Part shown: one piece after another, positions 22,495 to 32,812 of the stretch
Numbering within the stretch: the stretch's first letter is position 1
How the letters are laid out: the number at the start of each line of letters is the position of its first letter
From: Hsuehochloa calcarea
Lineage: Eukaryota > Streptophyta > Magnoliopsida > Poales > Poaceae
DNA: 64,000 nucleotides
Reading direction: 5' to 3'
Assembly: GCA_036346395.1 (NCBI GenBank)
Contig: CM070615.1
Span: 23,369,282 to 23,433,281, forward strand
Notes under the pieces: model-generated
The model's database searches: none
The model's input: the letters and a program-made list of their open reading frames with translations, nothing else
What the model was told of the DNA's origin: nothing
Translations under genes and position numbers: made by a program

Positions 22495-23384
22495 ACACCA
22501 GATGAGGAGGGTCCACAAAGACTACGGCGGCGCTTTGGTTTTGGCTCGAGCACGGGAAGGAACTCGTGAAGAATATGGTGAACAGATGGCGATGATGGGC
22601 CCATTCGGTAGAGAAACAAAGGAGAGAGGAGCTGCTGGCTTCGGCTGGGCTTCGGCCGAGAGAGAAAAGCGGCTGCCTGGAGTTGGGCTCTAAAAGGAAT
22701 AGAAATGGGCCAAACGCAGCAATAGGAATGGGCTTGGCCAAAGATTCGGCCCAAGTGATTATCCGAGAATTAAAGTAGTTTTTATTTTTAGAAAATACTG
22801 AAAATTCAAATAGCACATAGAAAATAGCAAATGAACTCAAAAGAAATTTGAGAAAAAATCTAGAAAATATATCCAATCACACAGAACCCAAATAAAATAA
22901 TTTTGACAATAGTTTAAGTTGGAATTAATCATATTAAATTGATTTCCTTTTGAAACTCCATATTAACCTTTACTTTAATTCAAATAAGACTTTGGTGAAT
23001 TTTTCTACAAAGCTAAACCTCTCCAAAGGATTTTTAAACTACAAAAAAATTGGGATGTCACATAAGTACATACAAATACCTCTATAAAATAATTTATTCA
23101 AATAGTATAATATTTATCTTGAATAAATATGAATTTTCCCATATTTTTTGAACATAAATCAACCTTAAGAAAATTCAAAATCCATCTTAACAGTCCCTAC
23201 ATTTTTGAATTTAAAATAAGCAAATAAATCTGGAACAATGTGGTTCAAAAATTTATATGGGCACTAGGTCATCCCAGTAAGCTCGCTGATTAATTTCAGA
23301 ATTTTAGGAATTTATTTTCTAATTTTAGTAGCTTGGTCAATGTAGAAACCAATGAAAATCAAACCAGTCAACTTTTCGACTAGA

Positions 23385-23745
23385 TACTCGAATTCAACCA
23401 CCTAGTCGTTTTTTGACCAGCTACTCGGATTCAACCAAATTTTCGACCAGCTACTCGGATTCGACCACCTTTTCGACCAGCTACTCTAATTCGACCACCT
23501 TTTCGACCAACTACTCGAATTCGACCACCTAGTCGATTTGGACCAGCCTTCTCGAATTCGACCAAATTTTCGACCAGCTACTCGAATTCGACCACCTAGT
23601 TGAATTCGAACTTCGACCACCATTTCGACCAGCCTACTCGAATTCAACCACCGACTCGATTTCGACCACCTTGTCTAATTCGACAACGATTTCAACCACT
23701 TAGTCGATTTCGACCACTGAGTCGATTTTGACCAGACCCCGACCT
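23385..23745 (+). repeat. Degenerate minisatellite in F 5' LTR
   Basis: The unit is about 35 nt, built from TTCGACCAGCTACTCGAA and TTCGACCACCTAGTCGA, and repeats roughly ten times with substitutions. A matching but differently arranged array is in the 3' LTR at 29155-29545. Confidence 0.8.
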
Positions 23746-24119
23746 GGTCCGACCCAACCACCTATCCCAAGTCTGACCTATGCCACTCTGTTCAATCATA
23801 CCAACTAGTTGCACAAACCGAGCCAAAGTCCAATTCGCCTTGCGCTGATTCGCTGCAGCACGGTTCCACCTGTCGAACTTTTCTCCCTCCTCTCGCTGGC
23901 GTCCGCGCTGAACAGTATTGCCACATGGCCACCGAGCTCTGCTCCACGCCAGTCCACGGCGTCAATCCGCCACCCACATCCACTACTCTTGGATCTCTAC
24001 CATCTCACGCTGCCTCTACTCCGTCATCTTCCCGAGCTTAATACCCCTCCTACCGCTCTCTTTCCCTCATTTTTCGTCTCTCTGGCTGAGGAAGAAGACG
24101 CCCACTCGAGCACCTCTCT

Positions 24120-24622
24120 CGAGTAAGCTTCAAGCCTCTGCATCCCCCTTCGTCACCGATCAACGTCGTTTCCATCTTGGCTAATGTCGGACCTTGCATT
24201 TGCTTGTAGACATCGGAACACCTTTGTGTCTGCATCAGCTCCAAAGCACGCACCCAAAGCCACCTCCATGCAATCATTGCATCGGGTGAGCTTTCTCCTC
24301 ACTTTTGCACATCATCTTCTGTGCCTAAGCATAATTAACAGAAGCCCTCAAACAATTATTGCTTTCATGCATAGGAGCTCGTGAATTTGGATCTTGTCGT
24401 TTTCAGCCGAAGAACACTATTCTTCTTCCTCCACACCGACCTGGTAAGGCATTGCCCGATACCTCAAAACCACCATCCATTGGACCTCTTTGAGCTATTC
24501 CGACAACTTTTGGTCTTTCTCCCTCACCAGGATCGCCTCTCCTTGTAAAGCCGAGTCGCCGCCGTCACCTTCCTCGACTTCGAGCTACCCCCGGCCATCC
24601 CCTACCGCTCTTCTTGCTCAGG
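24120..24622 (+). other. Series of leader exon-like blocks in F LTR
   Basis: Donor/acceptor pairs occur in order. Donor GTAAGC is near 24124; TTGCTTGTAG opens a block ending CGG|GTGAGC near 24288; CATGCATAG opens GAGCTCGTGAATTTGG..., ending CTG|GTAAGG near 24445; and CCTCACCAG opens a block ending GCTCAG|GTAGCG near 24621. The same sites are conserved in the 3' LTR (29920-30425). Small indels between the LTRs shift the frame of the last block, so this looks like a spliced untranslated leader rather than a protein gene. Confidence 0.45.
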
Positions 24623-24859
24623 TAGCGTTCTAGTGCACCGTAGATGCTGTGGCACCCGCTAAAGTGGGCAATGCAGAGCTTTTCTTTGCGCATGTGTGTT
24701 TGTCTTTTTTGCACCGCTGCCCCTCTCCGGAGAGCCACCGCTTCAGGCTACCCTAGTACTCGTGGCCGGTACTGAGAGATGCGCACTACTTTTAGGAACC
24801 GGTCCATGTCCTTGGTTGGCACCGCCGTGGCCGAAGTCACCAGCGGGGCTCAGGAGAAG

Positions 24860-25200
24860 CCAAATTTCATTCCAAGACATCCTCAATCAATGGGACAGTA
24901 AAATATTGGGGCAAACATCCCCAAATCAACAGCAACGTCAACACTAATGCCGCTTGCTTTCGTTGTGGCCACCCTAGCCATTATGCGCACCAATACCTAC
25001 CAGGACAAAGAGGGATGCCCCGAGTCTATCAAGTTCCCACTCCAAATCCATCACCACCTCCAGCGAGACCCTCACCAGCCCCGAGGGCAGCGTCTACACC
25101 CCCGCCCCCAAGTTCCAGCATGTGGCCGAGTCAACCACGTCACCGCCAAGGAAGCAAACGACGCACCGAACGTCATTCTAGGTACACTTCTCGTAAATTC
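24860..25200 (+). pseudogene. gag: Element F gag remnant (zinc knuckle end)
   Basis: Only the last part of gag remains. The knuckle CFRCGHPSHYAHQY at 24955-24996 has Tyr where the final Cys is expected. A proline-rich linker follows (PSPPPARPSPAPRAASTPPP). It is fused upstream to LTR sequence by a deletion. Confidence 0.8.
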
Positions 25201-28200
25201 AAGTGCAGCTTCTATTTTATTTGATTCAGGAGCGTCACATTCATTCATCAAAAATAAATATGCTGCACATCATCAATTTGAAATTTATACACTTTAGCCA
25301 CCTTATCAAATTCAGTCGCCGGGATCAGTTTTTCAATCCGATCAAGTCTATCGGGACGTAAAAGTGGAGATTCAAGTTGATAAATTTTTGGCAAACATAA
25401 TGGTAATAAATTAAGTGGGAATTGATGTTATATTAGGGATGGATTGGCTGTCCAAAACCTTGGGGCAAATCAATTGTGCTGAACAGTCTATTTCAATCAC
25501 AAGTAAAGATGGCGATCAAGTCGTTTTTGCACCAAAAGTGAGCAGTTCTCATCTCTATGCCCTGGAAGTTAGTACCACTCTTGATTTGGAGAAGGTACCA
25601 GTGGTATGTGAGTATCCAAATGTGTTCCTCGAAGAACTCCCAGGCATGCCCCCGGATCACAAAGTTGAATTCATGATCGAGTTTGCACCCGGTGCTATGC
25701 CTATTTCAAAATGGTCGTATCGGATGGCTCCTAATGAGTTGGTAGAATTAAAAAAGAAACTCAATGAGCTTCAAGATAAGGGCTTTATTCGGCCGAGCTC
25801 CTTACCTTGGGGATGTCTGGCTATTTTTTGTCAAGAAGAAAGAGAAGAGCTTGCGGATGTGTGTTGACTACCGTCCGTTAAACGAAGTCAAGTCAAGAAC
25901 AAGTATTCGCTTCTGCGGAGTGATGATTTGTCTAACCAACTAACTGGAGCCCAAGTATTCTCCAAGATTGATTTGCGATTGGGCTACCATCAAATAAAGA
26001 TCAAAACCAAAGACATACTGAAGACAACATTCTCTACTCGCTACAGTCTCTGTATGAGTATACCGCCATGTTCTTTGGCCTGACAAATGCTCCGGCCTAC
26101 TTCATGAACCTCATGAATTCGGTTTTCATGAAGTACTTGGACCAGTTCATCATCGTGTTCATCGATGACATCCTCATCTACTCCAAGTCCGATGAAGAAC
26201 ACGAGCAGCACTTGCGACTTGTGTTACAGAAACTTCGTCAACATCAACTCTATGCAAAATTCAGTAAGTGCGAGTTTTGCTTCATAAAGTTAGCTTCTAA
26301 GGTCATGTGCTAGCTAATGGCGGTGTCGCTATCAATCCTAGCAAAGTGCAAGATGTGCTTGACTAGAGACAACCCAAGAGCGTCATCGACATCCGCAGTT
26401 TTCTCGGACTTGCGGGATACAACCACATGTTCATCAATAACTTCTCCAAAATTGCGAGGATGATGACCCAGCTATTAAGAAGGAGGAAAAGTTTGAATGG
26501 TTGGCGAAATGTGAGGAAAGCTTTCAGATCTTGAAAGAACACCTTATCAAAGCTCTGATACCCATCCTGCCGGACATTCACAAGAGCTTTGACATATACT
26601 ACAATACTTCTCGCCATGGACTCGGTTGTGTGCTTATGTAAGAGGGCCGAGTTGTGGCATATGCATCGAGGCAATTGAGGCCTCGCGAAGCAAATTATCC
26701 CATGCATGACTTGGAGCTAGCAGTTGTAGTCCATGCTCTGAAGATTTGGCGATATTAACTCATCGATAATCGTTGTGAGATCTACACTGATCAAAAGAGC
26801 CTCAAATATATTTTCACTCAAGCTGACCTAAACCCGAGGCAAATAAGGTGGCTTGAGTTGATCAAGGATTGCAATATGGAACTCCATTATCACCTAGAAA
26901 AAGCCAACGCAGTGGCCGACGCATTGAGCAGAAAAACTCAATGCAACTGTTTGTCGGTAACACCCTCTTTGGTAGGCTTGTGCGCCGTATTCCAGCATAT
27001 GCACCTGGAAATAATTTAAGAATGGTCTCTTGCTACCCTAAATGTGAAATCCAGATTAGAGGACCAGATTAGAGAGGCCTGGAAGACCGATTTGGAGGTG
27101 GCCCGAATCCAGGAAGAAATGAAGCAAGGCAAGGCCAGGCCAAATGCTTCACCAAAGATGCGTAAGGCACCCTATGGTTTTGGGAACCATTTGGTGGTAC
27201 CTTTCAATCGCAAATTGAGAGAGTTGATTCTCCAGGAAGCTCATAACTCTCAATTCTCCATCCACCCCGGGAGTACCAAGATGTTCCAAGATATAAAGAA
27301 GTGGCTATGGTGGAGCTGAATGAAGCAGGAGATAGCGCGATACGTTGCCGAGTGTGATGTATGCCAAAGAGTCAAGGCTGAGTATTTGAAGCCAGTGCAT
27401 ACTCTCTAACCGTTGCCCATTCCCAAGTGGAAGTGGATGGAAGTTGGGATCACCGGCCTTCCAAGGACTCAAGCTGGGTCTGATTCCATATGGGTAATTG
27501 CTGATCGTTTGATGAAGGTCACCCATTTCATTCCTGTCAAAACCACCTACATCAAGGACAAGTTAGCGGAGCTTTACCTCTCAAGGATCGTCTGTCTCCA
27601 CGGTGTACCAAAGGTGATCATTTCTGATCGAGGCCCTCAGTTTCCATCCCACTTCTGGAAGTGCCTACATCAAACAATGGGAACCAACTTATCTTTTAGC
27701 ACCGCATACCACCCGCAAATGGATGGGCAAACCAAGAGGGTGAATCAAATTTTAGATGGCCTTCTCTGAGCATGTGTGATGTCCTATAGCAAGAATTGGG
27801 AGAAGTGCTTACTGTTTGGGGAGTTCTCCTACAATAATAGCTTCCAATCGAGCATACAAATATCACCCTTCGAGGTGCTATATGGAAGAGCTTGTAGGAC
27901 ACCCTTGAACTGGTCCGAGACCAGGGAGAGACCATTCTATGGTCCGACCTTGGTGGAGGATGCCGAAGAGCAAGTTCGTGTGATCCGGGAACGACTTCGG
28001 ACGACTCAATCTCGTTAGAAGTCATTTGCCGACCATCGCCGCTGTGAGTTGAGCTTTGAGGTGGATGATCATGTTTAATTTAAAGTCTCTCTGATGAAAG
28101 GAATTCATCGTTTCCAAATCAAAGGCAAGTTGGCACCTCGCTACATCAGGCCATAGCGAATTTTAACGAAACTAGGAGCGGTCGCCTACCAATTGAAGCT

Positions 28201-28486
28201 TCCACCATCACTTTCAGAGGTGCACAATGTTTTTCATGTCTCTCAATTGAAAAAGTGCCTTTGAGTCCCAACCGAAGCAACTGAGTTGAAAGAACTCGAC
28301 TTGCAACCCGATCTTTGTTATCGTGAACACCCGATTCGCATTCTTGAAGAAACGGAGAGCAAGACGAGGAATCACAACATCAAGTTCTTAAAAATTTAGT
28401 GGAGCAACTATACTGGAGATGAAGCAACTTGGGAGTGCGAAGACCGGATGCGAACTGAATATCATGATCTTTTTCCTTCTCCTTGA
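25201..28486 (+). pseudogene. pol: Element F pol: PR, RT, RNase H, INT, chromodomain (broken)
   Basis: The protease has a normal FDSGASHSF motif (DSG at 25223-25231). The RT part includes [18 protein letters not shown] and FIDDILIYS. RNase H follows (about 26390-26930). In integrase the catalytic Asp of the usual GMDFITG motif is missing: the sequence reads EVGITGLPRTQ near 27446. The catalytic Glu of QTER is Lys (27734-27736), and only the middle Asp (27626-27628) remains. A GPY/F segment and a chromodomain end (WSNYTGDEATWECED, YHDLF) show it is also a Tekay-like chromovirus. Stop codons are frequent. It is older than A and E. Confidence 0.88.
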
Positions 28487-28683
28487 AGTGCCTCCGAATC
28501 AAGAAAGGAAAAGGTAAACAAAGCAATAGAAAGGATAATGTAATAGAAATACTTTGTAACCTTCAATTAAATATCTTAGCACTATCCTTGAAGGAAATCA
28601 AGATGACAGTTGTTGTATCTTTCTCTAGTAGTCTTCTGATCCAAATTCCAAACTAGAGGAATCTCGGGGCAGGATTCTTTGTA

Positions 28684-28695
28684 AGAGGGGAGGTT
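28684..28695 (+). other. Polypurine tract of element F
   Basis: AGAGGGGAGGTT immediately precedes TGTCATAGACCC, the 3' LTR start. The preceding ~200 nt (28487-28683) hold no gene. Confidence 0.8.
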
Positions 28696-29154
28696 TGTCA
28701 TAGACCCAAGTTAATTAATGATAATTAGTATACATCTCATCAGCATGCATATTGTTTTTGAAGTATTGCATCATTTATTGTACTTGGAAAATCTTAAACA
28801 AAGATTAAACCTTAACCTAAATCAACTCCTCCAAAACAAATAGAAATAAGTCTGTACAAAGACCTATGTAAAATAATTTATTAAAATACTATAATATTTA
28901 TCTTGAATAAATATGAATTTCCCAAATTTTTACAACATAAATCAACCATAAGAAAATTCAAAACCCATCTTAATAGTCCCTGTAGTTTTGAATTTAAAAT
29001 AAGCAAATAAATCTTGAAAAGTGAGGTTTAAAAATTTATATGGGTACTAGGTCATCCCAGTAAGCTCTCTAATTAATTTCAAAATTTTAGGAATTTATTT
29101 ATTAATTTTTGTAGCTCGATGAATGTAGAAACCAATGAAAATCAAACCAGTAAA

Positions 29155-29545
29155 CTTTTCGACCATCTACTCGAATTCGACCACCTAGTCGTTTTGCGAC
29201 CAACTACTCGAATTCGACCACCTAGTCAATTTTGGCCAGTCTACTCGAATTTGACCACCTTTTCGACCAGCTACTTGAATTCGACCACCTAGTCAGTTTT
29301 GATCAGCCTTCTTGAATTCGACCGCCTTTTCGACCAGCTACTCGAATTCGGCCACCTAGTCGAATTCGACCTTCAACAACCATTTCGACCAGCCTACTCG
29401 AATTCGATCACCTTTTTTACCAGCTACTCAATTTCAACCACCTAGTCGAATTCGACCGCATACTCAAATTCAACCACCATTTCGACCACCTAATCGCATT
29501 CGACCACGATTTCGACCACCTAGTCGATTTCGACCAGACCCCGAC
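29155..29545 (+). repeat. Degenerate minisatellite in F 3' LTR
   Basis: It is the counterpart of 23385-23745, with the same 35-nt unit type (CTACTCGAATTCGACCACC) but a different order and number of variants. Confidence 0.8.
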
Positions 29546-30633
29546 CTGGTCCGACGCAACCACCTAACATGAGTTCGACCTGAGCCACATGGTTTGATCA
29601 AACCAACTAGCCGCACCGACTGAGCTAAAGTCTGACTCGCCCTGCACTAAGTTGCTGCAACCCAGTCCCACCTGTCAAACTTTTCTCCCTCCTCTCGCTG
29701 GCTCGCACATAATATTATCTCCACGCGGCCACTGAGCTCTACTTCGCGCCAATCCACAATGTCAATCCGCTGCCCACATCCACCACTCTTGGAGCTCTGC
29801 CATCTCAAGCCTCCTCCACTCCGTCATCTTCGTGAGCTTAATACCCCACCTGTCCCTCTATTTCCCTCATTCTTCCTCTCTGTGGCTAAGGAAGAAGTCG
29901 CCCGCTCGAGCACCTCTGTCGGGTAAGCTTCAAGCCTCTGCGTCCCCCTTCATATTCGATTAATGTTGTTTCCATCTTGGCTAATGTCGAACCTTGCATT
30001 TGCCTATAGACTTCGAACCACCTTCGTGTCTGCACCAGCTCCAGAGTGCGCACCCGAAGCCGCCTCCGTGCAAACATCGCATCAGGTGAGCTTTCTCCTC
30101 GCTTTTGCACGTCATATTTTGTGCCTAAGCATAATTAAGAGAAGCCCTCAAACAATTATTGCTTTGATGCACAGGAGCTCGTGAATTTGGTTCTTATCGT
30201 TTTCGGACGAAGAACACTATTCTTCTTCCTCCACACCGACCCGGTAAGGCATTGCCCGATTCCTCCCTATACCACCATCCATTGGACCTCTTTGAGCTAT
30301 TCCAATAGTTTTTGGTCTTTCTTCCTCACCAGGATCACCTCTCCTTGTAAAGTCAGTCGCCGCTGTCACCTTCCTCGACGTCGAGCTACGCCCGGCCATC
30401 CCCTACCGCTCTTCTTGCTCAGGTAGGATTCTAGTTCACCGTAGATGCTGTGGCACCCTCTAAAGTGGACAATGCAAAGCTTTTCTTTGCGCATGCGTGT
30501 TTACCATTTTTGCACCGCTGCCCCTCTCCGGCGAGATGCCGCTTCAGGCCACCCTAGTACTCGTGGTCGATAATGAGAGATGTGCACTGCTATTAGGAAC
30601 CCATCCATATCCTTGGTCGGTGCCACCCTGGCC

Positions 30634-30638
30634 AGAGT
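30634..30638. other. Target-site duplication agagt (left)
   Basis: AGAGT at 30634-30638 is repeated at 32813-32817. Confidence 0.92.
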
Positions 30639-32812
30639 TGTAATACCTCATAAATCCAGCTAGTTCGTATAGTTGGAAGTTAGTCGAAAACGAGATTTAA
30701 AAGTTCCGGAAATCGCATTCGGTAAAAAGAAAGAAGTCAGAGGGAGAAAAAGAAATAGTTTTCGTCTGAAATTCTATTTAGCGAGGGGGTTATCGTGATT
30801 TTCCGCAACTGGGCCGCAGTCCGCGACTCGGAGGCCCAAGAGGGGCCGGCCGCCCATGAAGTGGCCGCCATAAAGGGGCGCCACTCCCCAAACCCTAGCC
30901 GCCCCCATTCCTCCCCACCTAGCCGCCACCCCCCCTCTCCCTGGTTGGGCGCCGCCTCCCATGGTGGCGGCCTTTGGTGCTCCCGAGGTTGGTCTCCAAG
31001 ATCCCCGGGCGTTTCTCCTCCGATCTGTCCTCCGGCGGGTCGTTTCTTCGCCGGTTGTTCGCTGTGGTGTGGCCGGCCAAGGAAGAAGAAGGGAGACCAG
31101 CGGGGAGTGGTTCTTCATCGTCCTACGGGTCTTCAAGGGTAACGATCACCCCGGTTAATTGTTTGATCAAGTTTTATTGCGGTAGAGATCATTTGAGTCA
31201 CGTCGGTTTAGAGTTCCAGAATTTACAGAATTGATCAGAATGTTGCGCGGCTTGTTACAGTACTTTAGAGGCCGAATTTGGGGTTTTGCCCTTCTAGAGA
31301 TTTGTTCCTGGTTTCGTTAGCTTTCTTTGGGCACCAAGATGAGCAAAATCCGACCAGTAGTTTGAGAGTTATGAATTTTTCAATACGAACTGTCCAATCT
31401 GTCTGAAGTCTGTGGTCAGTAGGTTTGTCCCACGTTTTTTTCAAAATAGAGGCCGAATCAGAAGATTCCCCCAACTAAGTTATTGTAGATCTTGAAATTA
31501 TCTTTCCAAGTTGATAAAGATAATTCCATTTGGATCAGTAGGCTAAAAGTTACACTATTTTCTTTACTGCTGATCTGTTTTCTGGACTGACGTAGATGGG
31601 TTAGGTTTAGCAGTTAATTACCCCTCTGTTTTGGCCGAATCAGAAGATTCCGCCAACTAAGGTTTTGTAGACTGATCAGTTAAGAATCAGTGAGCACTGG
31701 TTTCAGGTCGTTTAGAGTTACAGATAATTATTGGCGAATTTTCTTGTGCAACTGCCCGTAGAACGATAATCTGGAATTTTGGTGTAGATGTCAAATTGAA
31801 CCCTTGGGATGAGTGGGTTGATTAGAGAGCATCGTAGTACACTTGTAGCTGTGCCATATTCGATTATCCGTAATCGTGGTAATACTTGTGTAGGCGGTGA
31901 GACGGTGGGTGGAAGGACACCTTCGTTGTATCACAACACGTCACCACACGGAAGGCAAGTGCAAATGTTTAAATTGTGTGAATTCATTGTTTTCATGTTA
32001 CCTTGGTAAATTATGAATATTCTTGTGATTTGAGTATGATGTGGTAGAGTTCAATACCTTATTCGATGATACATTGAGTTATATGCCAAGTTATGCTTTT
32101 CATTCCATGCATACATAATTGATTCTTTGTCCACGGAGTGAAACTTGATTAAGTCCCATTAATTCCAATATGGGCATGTAAGACCTACCATTCCAATGTA
32201 GGCGTTTGGACATTCCGTATGAAACGTTCTTCATACGGACTTGGATCCCGCTCTTTGTTAAGAGCGGGCTTAAGTGAACACCGACGGTGTGTCACTAGTT
32301 ATCTGCAGTATAAACATGTGGAAAGTACATTCTCCTTCAATGCATTCATTCATTCATACCATGCTTTCTTAAGTTCATGAAGTCAATGATGTACTTGGAA
32401 AATTGTTCCGATTCAGTATTCTTTGGGAATGTATATGTTGTGCTTGCTGAGTTTCGACTCACTCTTGCTTTTATTTACTTTTAGGTGAATTCCAGTGAAA
32501 CGGTTGCTAGCGGGAGGGTGTAGTCCAGCACGTTCCTTGCACATGAATAAAATAATCATTCGTTAAAGTTCTATTTTCATCTCTTCAGTTTTATTTATAA
32601 TGTAATGGACTGTAATAATTGTCACTTGGAGGTTCATTAATATCGCTTTGGTTAATTCTCGTTTAAATTTATAGATGAACTGTGATTAAGCCATAGATTG
32701 TTATCATGGTTAATCGTTTCTTTAGCATTGAATGCGATGTTAATCTTATGAATTGAATAGTAGGTTGTCTTGTTAGGTGACATCTTGTCTTCCGAATAGA
32801 CAGGGTGTTACA
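30639..32812 (+). repeat. Solo LTR (2.17 kb) in F 3' LTR
   Basis: It starts TGTAATACCTC, ends CAGGGTGTTACA and has a perfect 5-bp duplication. A GC-rich leader (30800-31138) opens with a well-placed ATG at 30961 and ends at AAGG|GTAACG. An exon-like block at 31892-31952 ends AAG|GCAAGT. A terminal block begins after TTTACTTTTAG near 32485, and AATAAAATAA lies near 32548. No internal region is present. Orientation is from these signals. Confidence 0.9.
30961..31137 (+). CDS. Possible first exon ORF in solo LTR 30639-32812
   Basis: ATG in a good context (CCCATGG) opens 59 codons up to the splice donor at 31139, reaching it in phase 1. If joined to the 61-nt block at 31892-31952 the frame stays open (GETVGGRTPSLYHNTSPHG) and stops right after the next junction. 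No domain is recognised. It could equally be an untranslated leader with a chance ORF. Confidence 0.3.

Larger units (their letters stand above)
21192..23062 (-). repeat. Element B 5' LTR (about 1.87 kb)
   Basis: On the element strand it runs from TGTGACATCCC (23062) to GGTTCATCA (21192). TATATAAG at 22487-22494 is followed by a leader that ends in GCCG|GTGAGTT near 22183. The sequence right of 23062 is F LTR (compare 28853 on), so B interrupted F at taagt. The other LTR of B lies outside the window or was lost. The 124-codon frame inside it is listed separately. The right boundary is inferred from the switch to F homology. Confidence 0.75.
23063..24859 (+). repeat. Element F 5' LTR, truncated on both sides
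   Basis: It is homologous to the F 3' LTR from 28853 to about 30638 and 32818-32835. The left part was separated by insertion of B. On the right the LTR stops abruptly after GGAGAAG (24859) and joins gag sequence, so the LTR end, primer-binding site and most of gag are deleted. It contains a degenerate minisatellite (23385-23745) and a run of exon-like leader blocks (about 24120-24622). Confidence 0.88.
28696..30638 (+). repeat. Element F 3' LTR, first part
   Basis: It starts TGTCATAGACCCAAG right after the polypurine tract and matches the 5' LTR from 28853 on. It contains the second copy of the minisatellite (29155-29545) and the spliced-leader-like blocks (29920-30425). It is interrupted at 30638 by a solo LTR with a perfect target-site duplication and resumes at 32813. 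Confidence 0.9.

Noticed and set aside
22183..22876. Frames of 111 and 225 codons on the - strand of B's LTR
   Set aside because: They run through the TATA box or end at the leader splice donor. No domain is recognisable.
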